Part shown: one piece after another, positions 34,964 to 44,750 of the stretch
Position numbering within the stretch: position 1 is the first letter of the stretch
Layout: every line of letters begins with the position of its first letter
DNA from: Nonomuraea basaltis
Lineage (GTDB): Bacteria > Actinomycetota > Actinomycetes > Streptosporangiales > Streptosporangiaceae
Direction: 5' to 3'
Length of the DNA: 64,000 bases
Assembly (NCBI RefSeq): GCF_005893125.1
Contig: NZ_VCJS01000002.1
Location: 109,732 to 173,731, forward strand
Made by a program: the position numbers and the translations under genes
The notes under the pieces: model-generated
Databases searched by the model: none
The model's input: the letters and a program-made list of their open reading frames with translations, nothing else
What the model was told of the DNA's origin: nothing

Positions 34964-35869
34964 TCACAGCGTGTCGATGAGCTGACGCAGGATCGCCCGA
35001 CTGGCGGGCCCCTGCGGGGCGGAGATGCCGAGTTCGTCCATCAGCTTCTGGTACGGCATCACGTCGGCGCTCTTGGTGAGGTAGAGGGCGTTGGTGAGGT
35101 GCTCGACGTAGACGACGTCGGGCAGTTCTTTCTGGGCGAATCGCAGGATCGTGACGGGTCCGACGCCGCCGACAGCGGCGGCGGACGTGAAGGGCAGCAC
35201 TTGCACGGTGATGTGCGGCAGGTCGGCCATCTGGGCGAGGTGTTCCAGTTGGGCGCGCATGATGGCGTCGCCCCCGACGCGGCGGTGCAGCGCCGCTTCG
35301 TCCAGCACGACCCAGAGTTTGCGCGGGTTGGGCTGGTTGAGGATGTGCTGGCGGCGCATCCGTACCGCGACTCGGCGTTCGATCCGCTCCGGGGTGTCGC
35401 CTTTGTGGCCCTCGACGATCACAGCGCGAGCGTAGTCTTCGGTTTGCAGCAGGCCGGGAACGTACTGGACTTCGTAGGTGCGTATGAGCGCGGCGTCCCG
35501 CTCCAGCCCGAGGTAGGGCTCGAACCAGTCGGGGATCACGTCGCGGTGGTCCCGCCACCAGGCGGGGGCGTTGGCTTGTTCGGCGAGGGCGAGCACGGCT
35601 TGGCGTTCGGCTTCGTCGTTGACGCCGTACAAGGTGAGCAGGTCGGCGACGTCACGGAGTTTGAAACCGGTGCGTCCGGCTTCCATGCGGCTGATCTTGG
35701 AGTGTGATCCTCGGATGAGATAGGCGGCGGCTTCGCGGGTGATCCCGCTCCCCTCGCGCAGCTGACGTAGCTGCCTGCCGACGAGGATGCGCAGCGCGGT
35801 TGGCCCGGATTGGGTGGCGTCCCTGCCAAGGATTTCGGACATGACGCCCAGACCATGTGTAGTCGACAT
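34964..35869 (-). CDS. XRE helix-turn-helix regulator with DUF5753 domain (Scr1-like)
   Basis: 301 residues. The helix-turn-helix is near 30-80 (RQLRQLREGSGITREAAAY, then IRGSHSKISRMEAGR) and the rest is the DUF5753 domain (WFEPYLGLERDAALIRTYE, VPGLLQTEDYARAVI, RQHILN). Such regulators usually neighbour a small DUF397 gene, which is not seen here; instead a DUF574 methyltransferase converges on it. AAGGATC lies eight bases before the start. Typical for Streptomyces and relatives; target unknown. Confidence 0.92.
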   Translation of the reverse strand: MSTTHGLGVMSEILGRDATQSGPTALRILVGRQLRQLREGSGITREAAAYLIRGSHSKISRMEAGRTGFKLRDVADLLTLYGVNDEAERQAVLALAEQANAPAWWRDHRDVIPDWFEPYLGLERDAALIRTYEVQYVPGLLQTEDYARAVIVEGHKGDTPERIERRVAVRMRRQHILNQPNPRKLWVVLDEAALHRRVGGDAIMRAQLEHLAQMADLPHITVQVLPFTSAAAVGGVGPVTILRFAQKELPDVVYVEHLTNALYLTKSADVMPYQKLMDELGISAPQGPASRAILRQLIDTL

Positions 35870-36040
35870 CGACGATCCTTGATCGGTAATTCATGCGGTC
35901 CGGCCCGCCTCAATCCTGCCATGTTCGACGACGCACAGCGCATATCTTGCTGGGACGTCACATGCGCGGCAGTGTCGAAGGGACTACTGGTAAGGCCGGA
36001 CGGCGGACCCGCTGTGCGGGGGCGGCGGCGTACGTCTCCG

Positions 36041-36065
36041 TAAATCTCTCGTTCATTGAGATTTA
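36041..36065. promoter_or_regulatory. Perfect inverted repeat upstream of the P-type ATPase
   Basis: TAAATCTC, nine bases, GAGATTTA: a perfect 8-bp inverted repeat in locally AT-rich DNA, ending 46 bases before the ATPase start. The size and place fit an operator for a metal- or redox-sensing repressor, which is not encoded nearby. A transcript hairpin is the other option. Confidence 0.5.
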
Positions 36066-36111
36066 ATCTGCACCGCAGACTGATCTCGGCAGGCGGGGTA
36101 CGGGGACACGC

Positions 36112-39100
36112 ATGCTCGGACACATCACCCGTCCCCTACGCCGGATGGCGAGCACCGTCGGTGCCCTCGGAGGGCGCTCCACCTGGAGCTATCCGGGCCG
36201 CATCCATCTGGAGCTGCTGCGCAGGCCCGTCCCCGAGGCCGAGATCGAGACCAGGCTGCAGACCGTGCCGGGAGTGCGATGGGCGCGGGTCAACGTGCCG
36301 CTGGGCCGGGCGATCGTCGCGCTGGACGACCCCCCGCCGGACACGGCCGAGCTGATGAGGGCGCTTGACGAGGCGGAAGCAGCGACTGAGGAGAAATCGG
36401 AAGCGGTCGTGCCCGACGAGCCGCCGCCGGGGCTGGTCCTCGCGGCGGACGTCGGCGGCATTCTGGCGACCGGGCTGGAGTGGCTGATCCAGCGCACGCC
36501 ACTCCCCGCGGAGGCGGCCGGTCTGCTGGGGCTGGTGGACAACCTCCCACGGTTGCAAGAGGCGATCAACGACGCGATTCCCACCCATCCGTTGAAGACG
36601 TGGCTGCCTGTGGCGGGCGCCGCCGTGCAGGGTCTCGCGCCGGGTATGACCGGGCTGGCGGTGGACGTGGCTCAGCGCCTGGTGCAGCTGCGCGAGCGCC
36701 ACGCCGAGGAGATCACCTGGCGGACGGCGGAGGAGAGCCTGACCGGAACGCCGGAGCGGGCGGCCGCCTCCGAGATTCCTGTGGAGCGGCCGGTCGCCCT
36801 GCCACCGGGCCCGGCGGAGCGTTACGCCGACCAGTTGCTCACCGGAGCGCCACTGGGCGGGATGGCCGGGACGCTGCTGAGCATGAACGCGCGGCGCGGC
36901 CTGCAGACCGCGATGATCTGCACGCCCAAGGCGGCCTTCGCGGGCCGGGAGACGTTCGCGGCCGAGCTCGGCATCATGCTGTCGGGCCGGGGCGTGGTCG
37001 TCACGGACTGGCACGCGCTGCGGCGGCTGGACCGGATCGACACGGTGGTGTTCGACGAGGAGGTGCTGCTGTCGCCGCGCAGCGTGGTCAGCGAGGTGAC
37101 GCCGGCGCCCGGAGCCGACCCCGAGGAGGTGGCCACCTGGCTCTACCGGCTGTTCGACCCCGACCGGCCGAGCGCCACGCGGCAGGACGGCCCGTGGCGG
37201 CTGCGCGGTCGCGGCGCCAAGCTGACGTTGACCCGCGACGGTAAGAAACAAGCGGCCGCCGAGACGGCCCGCCAGCGCTCGCCGGGCGCGGAGGCAGCCG
37301 TCGCCGCGGTGCGCAAGGCCGGGCTGCGGCTCGTCGTGCGACCGGGTGTGGACGCCGAGCAGGTGCGGCAGTTGCAGGCGGAAGGGGCCGGTGTGCTGCT
37401 GGTGTCCGCGGACCGCCGCGCATTGGCACAGGCCGACTGCGGGGCCGGTGTGCTGCCGTCGTCCTCAAGCGGCCGGGCGCTGAAGTCCTCGAATGGCTCG
37501 GCGCGGGCGAACGCGGCGCGAACGGACGTTCCCTGGGGTGCCCACGTGCTGTTCAGGGACGGGCTGCGCCCGCTCGTGGCCTTGATCGCTGCCGTGGTGG
37601 CGGCGCGCCAGGTGGCTGTCGACGGCGTGCGGCTGGCTCGCGCGGGCACCGGAGTCGGCGCCCTGCTCGCGCTCACCTCCCCTGCCGCCCGGTCGGCGGC
37701 GCACGCATTGGCCGCGGTGAACGTCGTGACCTTCCTGTCGATGGGCCACGGCGCCTGGCGTGCCTGGCGTGCGGCACGGACTCCCGCGCGAGCCCCGGCG
37801 GACCCGCGGCCGTGGCATGCGATGCCGGTCGAGGCGGTGCTGCGCGAGTTGGACACCGGGCTCGACGGCCTCACCGCCGGCGAAGCCGATCGGCGCCGCC
37901 GCGCGGTCGCGGCCGCCACGCGGCCCTCACTGCTGCGCGAGACGGCGGCGGAGCTGGCCAACCCGTTCACGCCCGTGCTCGCCGCCGGCGCTGCCGGCTC
38001 GGCCGTGGTCGGCTCGCCAGTCGACGCCGCCCTGGTGGCCGGCGTCATGGGGCTGTCGGCCTTGGCCGGGGGCGTGCAGCGGATGGCCACCGCCAGGACG
38101 CTGGCCGAGCTGGCCGGTCACGTACGCGTGCCCGCCCGGGTGCTGCGCGAAGGCGTGGAACGCGACGTCGACGCCCGTGACCTGGTCGAAGGAGACGTCG
38201 TGCGGCTCTCGGCGGGCCAGGTGGTGCCGGCCGACTGCCGGATCGTGGCGGCGGACGGGCTGGAGGCCGACGAATCGGCCCTGACCGGCGAGTCCCTGCC
38301 GGTGACCAAAGACGCGGCGCCGGTCTTCGCCCGCGAGGTCGCCGAGCGCCGTTCGGTGTTGTATGAGAGCACCTCGATCGCAGCCGGCACCGCCACGGCG
38401 GTCGTGGTGGCCGTGGGCGACGCCACCGAGGCGGGCAGCGCCATGGCCGCCGCGCAAGAGACGGCGCCGCGCAGCGGGGTGGCCGACCGGCTGGCCCAGA
38501 TCACCCGGGCCACCACGCCGATCGCCCTCGGCTCGGCGGCGGCCCTGACCCTGGCCGGTCTGGTCCGCGGCCGGCCGCTGCGCCAGACGCTCGGTGAGGG
38601 CGTCAGCCTCGCCGTGGCCGCCGTGCCGGAAGGACTTCCGCTGCTGGTCAGCGCGGCCCAGCTGGCGGCGGCCCGGCGTCTGTCCAAGCACGGCGTGCAC
38701 GTGCGCGATCCGCGTACCATCGAGGCGCTCGGCCGGGTCGAGGTGCTGTGCTTCGACAAGACGGGCACGCTCACCGCGGGCGAGATCCGGCTGGCCCGCG
38801 TCTGCGACGCCCGGCGCGAGGCGCCCCTCCACGAGCTGGGCGATCTGCGCGAGGTCATCGCCGCCGGGCTGCGGGCGACACCGGGCGAGGAGGGCAACGG
38901 TGAGCACAGCCACCTCACCGACGCCGCCGTCGCCGCCGGAGCCAAGGACGCCGGCGTGACCCGCAGGACGGGCGCGCGCGGCTGGCGCGAGCTGGCGGCG
39001 CTGCCGTTCGAACCGTCCAGGGGCTTCCACGCCACCCTGGGCCGCTCCGGCCGCACCCGCCTGCTCAGCGTCAAAGGGGCACCCGAGACCGTGCTCCCGC

Positions 39101-40347
39101 GCTGCGCCCGCGTGCGGGTGAGCGGCGCCGAGCGCCCTCTGGACGACAAGGAGCTGCGCCGCATCGAGGAACGCGTCGAACACCTGGCCGCCTCCGGGCA
39201 CCGCGTCCTCGCCGTGGCCGAACGCGGGCAGGCGGGCGGGCTCGCCGACGCCGACGTGGCCGACCTCACCTTCGTCGGCCTGCTCGGTCTTGCCGACGTC
39301 GTACGGCACGCCGCCAGCCCTGCCGTCACCCGCCTGCGCGCGGCCGGCGTACAGATCGTCATGCTCACCGGCGATCACCCCAGCACGGCCGGCGCCATCG
39401 CCGCCGAGCTGATCACCGACGAGCCGCGCGTCCTCACCGGCGCCGAGCTGGACGACCTGGACGACCCCGAGCTGGCCGAGCGGCTGCCGTCCATCGACGT
39501 GGTGGCTCGCTGCACCCCGGAGCAGAAGGTCCAGGTCGTACGCGCCTTCCAGCAGCTCGGCAAGGTCGTGGCCATGACCGGCGACGGCGCCAACGACGCC
39601 GCCGGCATCCGGCTGGCCGACGTCGGCATCGCCCTCGGCGGCACCGGCACCCCCGCCGCGCGGGCCGCGGCCGACCTCGTCGTGAGCGACGACCGGCTGG
39701 AGACCATCGTCTCGGCGCTGGCCGAAGGCCGCGCCATGTGGGCCTCGGTCCGCGAGGCACTGGCCATTCTGGTCGGCGGCAACGTGGGCGAGATCGGCTT
39801 CACCCTGCTCGGCGCGCTCTCCACCGGCGCCTCCCCGCTGTCGGCCCGCCAGCTCCTGCTGGTCAACATGCTCACCGACCTGGCGCCCGCGCTGGCCATC
39901 GCGCTGCGCGCGCCCTCTCCGGAGAAGGCGGCGAACCTCCTGCAAGAGGGTCCGGAGAGCTCCCTGGGGCAGGCGCTCACGCGCGACATCGCCCGGCGGG
40001 CCCTGATCACCGCGTTCGGCGCCGGGCTCGGCTGGACGCTGGCCCGCTTCACCGGCACGGCGGCCCGAGCCCGTACGGTCGGGCTGGTCTCCCTGATCGG
40101 CACCCAGCTGGCCCAGACGCTGCAGGCCGCGGGACGCGACCGGACCGTTCTGCTCAGCGCCCTCGGCTCGGCGGTGGCACTGGTCGCGATCGTCCAGACG
40201 CCCGGCGTCAGCCACTTCTTCGGCTCGACGCCGCTCGGCCCGGCGGCCTGGCTCATCGCAGTCGGCGCCGTGACCACCGCGCTCATCTGCGACCGGGTCG
40301 CCGAACAACCGTTGAACAGGCTTATGGATAGATTCATACCGAATTAG
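36112..40347 (+). CDS. Large cation-transporting P-type ATPase
   Basis: 1411 residues. The first 100 residues hold a degenerate heavy-metal-associated-like fold lacking CxxC, followed by about 450 residues of poorly conserved N-terminal sequence that includes a decayed HAD-like segment. The core has the actuator motif TGESLPVTK near 725, membrane motif PEGLP near 840, phosphorylation site DKTGTLTAG (Asp about 882), and the hinge TGDGANDAAGIRLADVGIAL near 1157. PEGLP is seen in Ca/Mn-type (P2) pumps rather than CPC copper pumps. Size and layout resemble mycobacterial CtpI. The ion is unknown. A perfect inverted repeat lies upstream. Confidence 0.9.
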   Translation: MLGHITRPLRRMASTVGALGGRSTWSYPGRIHLELLRRPVPEAEIETRLQTVPGVRWARVNVPLGRAIVALDDPPPDTAELMRALDEAEAATEEKSEAVVPDEPPPGLVLAADVGGILATGLEWLIQRTPLPAEAAGLLGLVDNLPRLQEAINDAIPTHPLKTWLPVAGAAVQGLAPGMTGLAVDVAQRLVQLRERHAEEITWRTAEESLTGTPERAAASEIPVERPVALPPGPAERYADQLLTGAPLGGMAGTLLSMNARRGLQTAMICTPKAAFAGRETFAAELGIMLSGRGVVVTDWHALRRLDRIDTVVFDEEVLLSPRSVVSEVTPAPGADPEEVATWLYRLFDPDRPSATRQDGPWRLRGRGAKLTLTRDGKKQAAAETARQRSPGAEAAVAAVRKAGLRLVVRPGVDAEQVRQLQAEGAGVLLVSADRRALAQADCGAGVLPSSSSGRALKSSNGSARANAARTDVPWGAHVLFRDGLRPLVALIAAVVAARQVAVDGVRLARAGTGVGALLALTSPAARSAAHALAAVNVVTFLSMGHGAWRAWRAARTPARAPADPRPWHAMPVEAVLRELDTGLDGLTAGEADRRRRAVAAATRPSLLRETAAELANPFTPVLAAGAAGSAVVGSPVDAALVAGVMGLSALAGGVQRMATARTLAELAGHVRVPARVLREGVERDVDARDLVEGDVVRLSAGQVVPADCRIVAADGLEADESALTGESLPVTKDAAPVFAREVAERRSVLYESTSIAAGTATAVVVAVGDATEAGSAMAAAQETAPRSGVADRLAQITRATTPIALGSAAALTLAGLVRGRPLRQTLGEGVSLAVAAVPEGLPLLVSAAQLAAARRLSKHGVHVRDPRTIEALGRVEVLCFDKTGTLTAGEIRLARVCDARREAPLHELGDLREVIAAGLRATPGEEGNGEHSHLTDAAVAAGAKDAGVTRRTGARGWRELAALPFEPSRGFHATLGRSGRTRLLSVKGAPETVLPRCARVRVSGAERPLDDKELRRIEERVEHLAASGHRVLAVAERGQAGGLADADVADLTFVGLLGLADVVRHAASPAVTRLRAAGVQIVMLTGDHPSTAGAIAAELITDEPRVLTGAELDDLDDPELAERLPSIDVVARCTPEQKVQVVRAFQQLGKVVAMTGDGANDAAGIRLADVGIALGGTGTPAARAAADLVVSDDRLETIVSALAEGRAMWASVREALAILVGGNVGEIGFTLLGALSTGASPLSARQLLLVNMLTDLAPALAIALRAPSPEKAANLLQEGPESSLGQALTRDIARRALITAFGAGLGWTLARFTGTAARARTVGLVSLIGTQLAQTLQAAGRDRTVLLSALGSAVALVAIVQTPGVSHFFGSTPLGPAAWLIAVGAVTTALICDRVAEQPLNRLMDRFIPN

Positions 40348-40503
40348 CCTCCGGCCGCGGCGATCACGCTGCTCGCGGCGGCCTCCGTCACGGTCACGCT
40401 CGTGCTGGCCGCCGGGGACCGCCGCGAACATCTCCCGGCCCGCATCCGCACATCGACCCGGCCTCGTAGGCTTTGCCGCATGCCACAGAGCGGAGAACCG
40501 CAC

Positions 40504-41133
40504 ATGCTGGTGAGCGGGAAGCACGTGCGCCAGGCCGTCGACCACTGCATCAACGGCCTCACTGGCGTCCCTGCGGCCCAATGGCATGTCCGTGCCGGCG
40601 GCCTGGAGTGGACGTGCTGGGAGACCCTCGAGCACCTCGCGGACGACCTGCTCACCTACGCGCTGCGGTTCGGGCTCGCGCACCCGATGGACGTGCCACG
40701 CGTGCCGCTGCGAATCTCCCGTGATCGACCCGAAGGGCCGGCCAATGTCATCTTCGGCGACGAGGAGGCAGGGCCTGAGGGACTCCTGACCGTTGTGGAG
40801 GCTTGCGGCGGACTGCTCGCAACAGTCGTCGACACCACCGCCCCCACCGCCTTGGCCCCGCACGTCTTCGACGCCTCCGACCCGGAGGGATTCGCCGCGA
40901 TGGGCGTCGTCGAGACCCTCGTCCACACCCACGACATCGCTCAGGGAATGCACCGCTCCTGGGAGCCCCCACAGGACTTGAGCGAGCGAGCCCTCGCGCG
41001 GCTCTTCCCCGACGTACCCATCACCGATACTCCGTGGTCGACCCTCTTGTGGGCTACCGGACGCATCGAGACGCCTGATCGCCCCCGCCGGACGAACTGG
41101 CGCTGGTACGGCGCACCGCGCAGCCGCGGCTGA
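40504..41133 (+). CDS. Mycothiol-dependent maleylpyruvate isomerase / DinB-like protein
   Basis: 209 residues from MLVSGKHVRQAVDHCINGL. GGAG eight bases upstream supports this start over ATG 40480. The helical-bundle pattern includes WTCWETLEHLADDLLTYALR near 38 and VVETLVHTHDIAQGM near 146, whose spaced histidines (H48, H153, H155 approximately) resemble the metal site of maleylpyruvate-isomerase N-terminal/DinB proteins. In Actinobacteria such proteins often use mycothiol. Substrate unknown. Confidence 0.75.
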   Translation: MLVSGKHVRQAVDHCINGLTGVPAAQWHVRAGGLEWTCWETLEHLADDLLTYALRFGLAHPMDVPRVPLRISRDRPEGPANVIFGDEEAGPEGLLTVVEACGGLLATVVDTTAPTALAPHVFDASDPEGFAAMGVVETLVHTHDIAQGMHRSWEPPQDLSERALARLFPDVPITDTPWSTLLWATGRIETPDRPRRTNWRWYGAPRSRG

Positions 41134-41283
41134 CCCGGCTCACCGGAGCGTCGGCGCGGGCACTCATCCCTTCGGCGCGACGCACCATCGGCCGTGGCGT
41201 GTCATGGGACAGAATCGACGCGTTCCAGCAGGTGGTGGACGCCCCTGGCGTCGTGATACGTGGGACCATATGCTGCTCCCCTT

Positions 41284-44200
41284 ATGGTGCGCATACGCAT
41301 TCTCGGGCAATTCCAGGTGGAAGTGGCGGGTCGCCGGGTGGAGCCCGGCTCGCCACTGCAGCGGGCGGTGCTGGCCCGGCTGATCTGCGCCGGTGGTCAT
41401 GTGGTCTCCACCGACCAGTTCATCGACGACCTGTGGCACGGTCAGCCGCCGCCCAAGGCGCTGGGGGCGTTGCAGGCGTACGTTTCGAACCTGCGGCGGG
41501 TGCTGGAGCCGGGCCGGGCCCCGCGCACCCCGGCCCAGGTGCTGGCCAGCGCCCCGCCCGGTTACCGGCTGCGGTTGGCGGCGGAGGCTGTGGACGCCTG
41601 GCGTCTCCCGCACCTGGTGGAGGGCGCGGCCGCCCTGCTCACCGCCGCGGATCCGGCCAAGGCGCTGGGCATGGCCGATGAGGCGCTGGGCATGTGGAGC
41701 GGCCCGGCCTACGCCGAGTTCGCCGAGGACGCCTGGGCGGTTCCCGAGGCGGCGAAGTTGGAGGAGCTGCGGCTGATCGCGGTGGAGTACCGCGCCGAGG
41801 CGCGGCTCTCGCTCGGCCGGCACCTGGAGGTCGGGCCGGAGCTCGAGCGGCATGTCGCGCTGCATCCGCTGCGGGAGAACGCGGTGCGGCTGCTGGCGCT
41901 GGCTCACTACCGGGCCGGGCGGCAAGGCGACGCCCTGGCGGTGCTGCGCAGGACCCGGCAGTTGCTCGCCGAGGAGCTCGGCGTGGATCCGGGGCCGGCG
42001 CTGACCGCCCTGCAGGCCGGCATACTCAGCCACGCCGCGGCACTCGACCTGACCACGGTCATCCCAGGCCCGGTGACGACCGGCCCGTCCCGGCAGGCTC
42101 CGGAACCCGCCGGTCCTGTTCCCGCGGCCACCGGCCCTGTCGCGGCGCCGCCTTCGCCCCGGATGATCGGCCGTACCGCCGAGCTGGGCCGGTTGCTGGC
42201 CGCCGCCGGGCAGACGCGCAACGGTTTCCGGGTGGCCTGGCTCGGCGGTGATCCGGGCGTGGGGAAGAGCACGCTCGCTGAGGCGCTGCTGCGGCGGCTG
42301 TGCGATGAGGGCTGGCAGGTCGCCGTCGGCCGGTGCCCGGAGACGCTCGGCGGGGCGCCGCCGGCGTGGGCGTGGAGCGAGGTGCTGCGCTCCCTGTCGG
42401 CCGTCCATCGGCCCGCCCCCGAGATCGCCGCGCGGCTGGCCCCGCTGCTGAGCGATGACGCCGAGCAGATCGGCCAGTTCTGGCTCGCCCGCGCCGCTGG
42501 GGACTACCTGCAAGGCATGCCCCGGCCGCTGCTTGTGGTGCTGGAGGACGTGCACCGCGCCGATGACGAGACCCTGCAGCTGCTGCGCCATCTCGCTCCC
42601 CGGCTGGCCCAGAGCGCGGTCTTGGTACTGCTCACCCACCGGCCCGCCGAAGCCGGCGCCGATCTGCTCGGCACCCGGGCGGCGCTGGCCGGGCAGAGCG
42701 CCGAGGACATCGACCTGGCCGGGCTGGATGCCGAGGAGGTCCGCGAGCTGCTGGTGGAACGCTCCGGCGTGCAGGTGGACGCGGCGATCATCCGCACGGT
42801 GACCGAACGCACCGAGGGCAATCCGCTGTTCGTCGCCGAGACCGCCCGGCTGCTGGCCGTCGAGGGCCCCTCGGCCGCGCATACGCTGCCACCGGGCGTG
42901 CGCGACCTGATCCGCCGTCGCATCGCCCGCCTGCCGGCCACCACCCAGACCACCCTGCGCAACGCCGCCGTGCTCGGCCGCGACGCCGAGGCCGACGTGC
43001 TGATCGCCATGCCCGACGCCGACGAGGAGAGCGTGCTCGACGGCCTGGAGGCCGGCGTGCTGGCCGGGCTGCTCACCGAACCCCGCCCGGGCCACGTGCG
43101 CTTCACCCACATCCTGGTCCGCGAGACGCTGTATGAGGGCATCCCCCGGCTGCGCCGCATCCGGCTGCACGCGAAGATCTTGACCGCAATGGAGAGGGTC
43201 CGGCCCGGCGATGTCACCGCGCTCGGCCACCACGCCCTGGCCGCCGCGACCACGGCAACGGCACGCAGCGCCGCCGAGTACGCGCGGAAAGCGGCCGAGC
43301 ACGCCTCGGCGCTGTACGCCCACCGGGAGGCCGCCACCCTGCTCCACGGCGCCCTCGACGCGCTCGACCTCGCAACCGATGCCGCCCACGAACTCCGGGT
43401 GGACCTGATGTGCCGCCTGGTCGCCGCGCAAGCCCACGCGGGCGACGTCGCCAGCGCGCTGGCGAACCGATCGGCCGCGCTGGCCATCGCGAAGATGACC
43501 GGCGCCCCTGACGCGATCGCCCGTGCCGCGATCTCCTTCCACGCGCCGGTCATCTGGTCGATCAAAGGCTCCCACGAGATCGAAACCGACCTTGTCGAGG
43601 CCATCCAGAGCCTGCTGGCCACCGCGACCGGCGAGATGCGGTGCCGCCTGCTCATCGCCCTCGTCCAGGAAATGGAGAGCGCCGGCCCGGAGCTGTTGGC
43701 GGACACCAGCGCGGAGGCGGTCGAGATCGCCCGCGGCATCGGCGATCCACATCTGCTCTGCATGGCGCTGAACGCCCGTTACTGGGTGGTGGTGCCGCCC
43801 GGCCGCCGCGACGAGCTGGAAGCCCTCGGCCATGAGCTGCTGGAGATCTCGGCCCGCGCCGGGCTGCTCGGCTACCAGACCCTCGGCCACCACGCCCTGT
43901 GCGTGGTCGCGCTCGGCCGCAACGACTGGGCCACGGCCCGCCGGCACGCCGACCAGGCGACCGAGCATTCCACCACCGGCCAACTCGGTCTCTCCCTCGC
44001 CATCATCGCCTTCCTCGACGCGCTCCACCTGTCGATCACGGGAAAGTTCGCCGAGGCGGAGGCCGCCTACACCCTCCTCACCGACCGAATAGCCGAGGTG
44101 ACCGGGCCCGCTGTCCACATCTTCGGTGCACTGGCGCGCTTCTCGGTGCGCCTGGCCTGCGGCCGCGCCCACGAGTCGGTGACCGAGCTGGCGGCCGCGC

Positions 44201-44619
44201 GCGACCGAATCCCCCATCGCTTCGACGAGTTCTACGTCCGCGCGCTCGTCGCCGCCGGGCGCCTGGACGAGGCTCGGGCCGCATGGCCGGCGCACCGCAT
44301 GCCCGAGCGGGAGGCGTTTCAGATGATCAGCCTCGCCCTCCGCGCGGCCAACGCGATCGCGCTGGATGTGCGTGAGGTGGCCGAGGAGTGCTACCGCACG
44401 CTCCTGCCCTACCGTGAGGAGATGGCCGGCCTGTACACCGTGTCGGTCACCCTCGGACCGGTCTCCCTCACCCTGGGCGAGCTGGCGGAATTCCTGGGAG
44501 AGCCGGCCACCGCGGCGCAGCACTACGCCACCGCCGCCGAGGTCGCCGCCGAGATCGGCTCCACGCACTGGCGGCAACGGGCGCTCGAGGCGCTCGCCGA
44601 GGTGCGGTCCCGAAGCTGA
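41284..44619 (+). CDS. AfsR/SARP-family transcriptional regulator with ATPase and TPR-like region
   Basis: 1111 residues from MVRIRILGQFQVEV; an earlier GTG at 41260 is possible and no good ribosome site is seen for either. Order: OmpR-like winged helix (1-90), bacterial transcriptional activation domain BTAD (95-245), AAA/NB-ARC-type ATPase with Walker A GGDPGVGKSTL near 321 and VVLEDVHRADDETLQLL near 418, then about 500 residues of alpha-helical, TPR-like repeats. Large SARPs of this build commonly activate secondary-metabolite or developmental genes. No biosynthetic cluster is visible beside it. Confidence 0.92.
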   Translation: MVRIRILGQFQVEVAGRRVEPGSPLQRAVLARLICAGGHVVSTDQFIDDLWHGQPPPKALGALQAYVSNLRRVLEPGRAPRTPAQVLASAPPGYRLRLAAEAVDAWRLPHLVEGAAALLTAADPAKALGMADEALGMWSGPAYAEFAEDAWAVPEAAKLEELRLIAVEYRAEARLSLGRHLEVGPELERHVALHPLRENAVRLLALAHYRAGRQGDALAVLRRTRQLLAEELGVDPGPALTALQAGILSHAAALDLTTVIPGPVTTGPSRQAPEPAGPVPAATGPVAAPPSPRMIGRTAELGRLLAAAGQTRNGFRVAWLGGDPGVGKSTLAEALLRRLCDEGWQVAVGRCPETLGGAPPAWAWSEVLRSLSAVHRPAPEIAARLAPLLSDDAEQIGQFWLARAAGDYLQGMPRPLLVVLEDVHRADDETLQLLRHLAPRLAQSAVLVLLTHRPAEAGADLLGTRAALAGQSAEDIDLAGLDAEEVRELLVERSGVQVDAAIIRTVTERTEGNPLFVAETARLLAVEGPSAAHTLPPGVRDLIRRRIARLPATTQTTLRNAAVLGRDAEADVLIAMPDADEESVLDGLEAGVLAGLLTEPRPGHVRFTHILVRETLYEGIPRLRRIRLHAKILTAMERVRPGDVTALGHHALAAATTATARSAAEYARKAAEHASALYAHREAATLLHGALDALDLATDAAHELRVDLMCRLVAAQAHAGDVASALANRSAALAIAKMTGAPDAIARAAISFHAPVIWSIKGSHEIETDLVEAIQSLLATATGEMRCRLLIALVQEMESAGPELLADTSAEAVEIARGIGDPHLLCMALNARYWVVVPPGRRDELEALGHELLEISARAGLLGYQTLGHHALCVVALGRNDWATARRHADQATEHSTTGQLGLSLAIIAFLDALHLSITGKFAEAEAAYTLLTDRIAEVTGPAVHIFGALARFSVRLACGRAHESVTELAAARDRIPHRFDEFYVRALVAAGRLDEARAAWPAHRMPEREAFQMISLALRAANAIALDVREVAEECYRTLLPYREEMAGLYTVSVTLGPVSLTLGELAEFLGEPATAAQHYATAAEVAAEIGSTHWRQRALEALAEVRSRS

Positions 44620-44750
44620 GCGGCCCGCTTGGCGGACGAGCGGATTCCTTGGCAGCCCCACCAAGTGGTCGGCAAATGGGCCCCAAGCGCGGTGAGCCAC
44701 CGTGGTCACGTATCCCCCGACGCCCCGATCCGACGACAGGGAGAACGACC

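Noticed and set aside
37927..40953. A 1008-codon minus-strand frame across the P-type ATPase
   Set aside because: Antisense shadow; the plus strand carries all P-type ATPase motifs.
41164..44709. A 1181-codon minus-strand frame across the SARP regulator
   Set aside because: Antisense shadow with repeated low-complexity residues; the SARP domains on the plus strand are clear.
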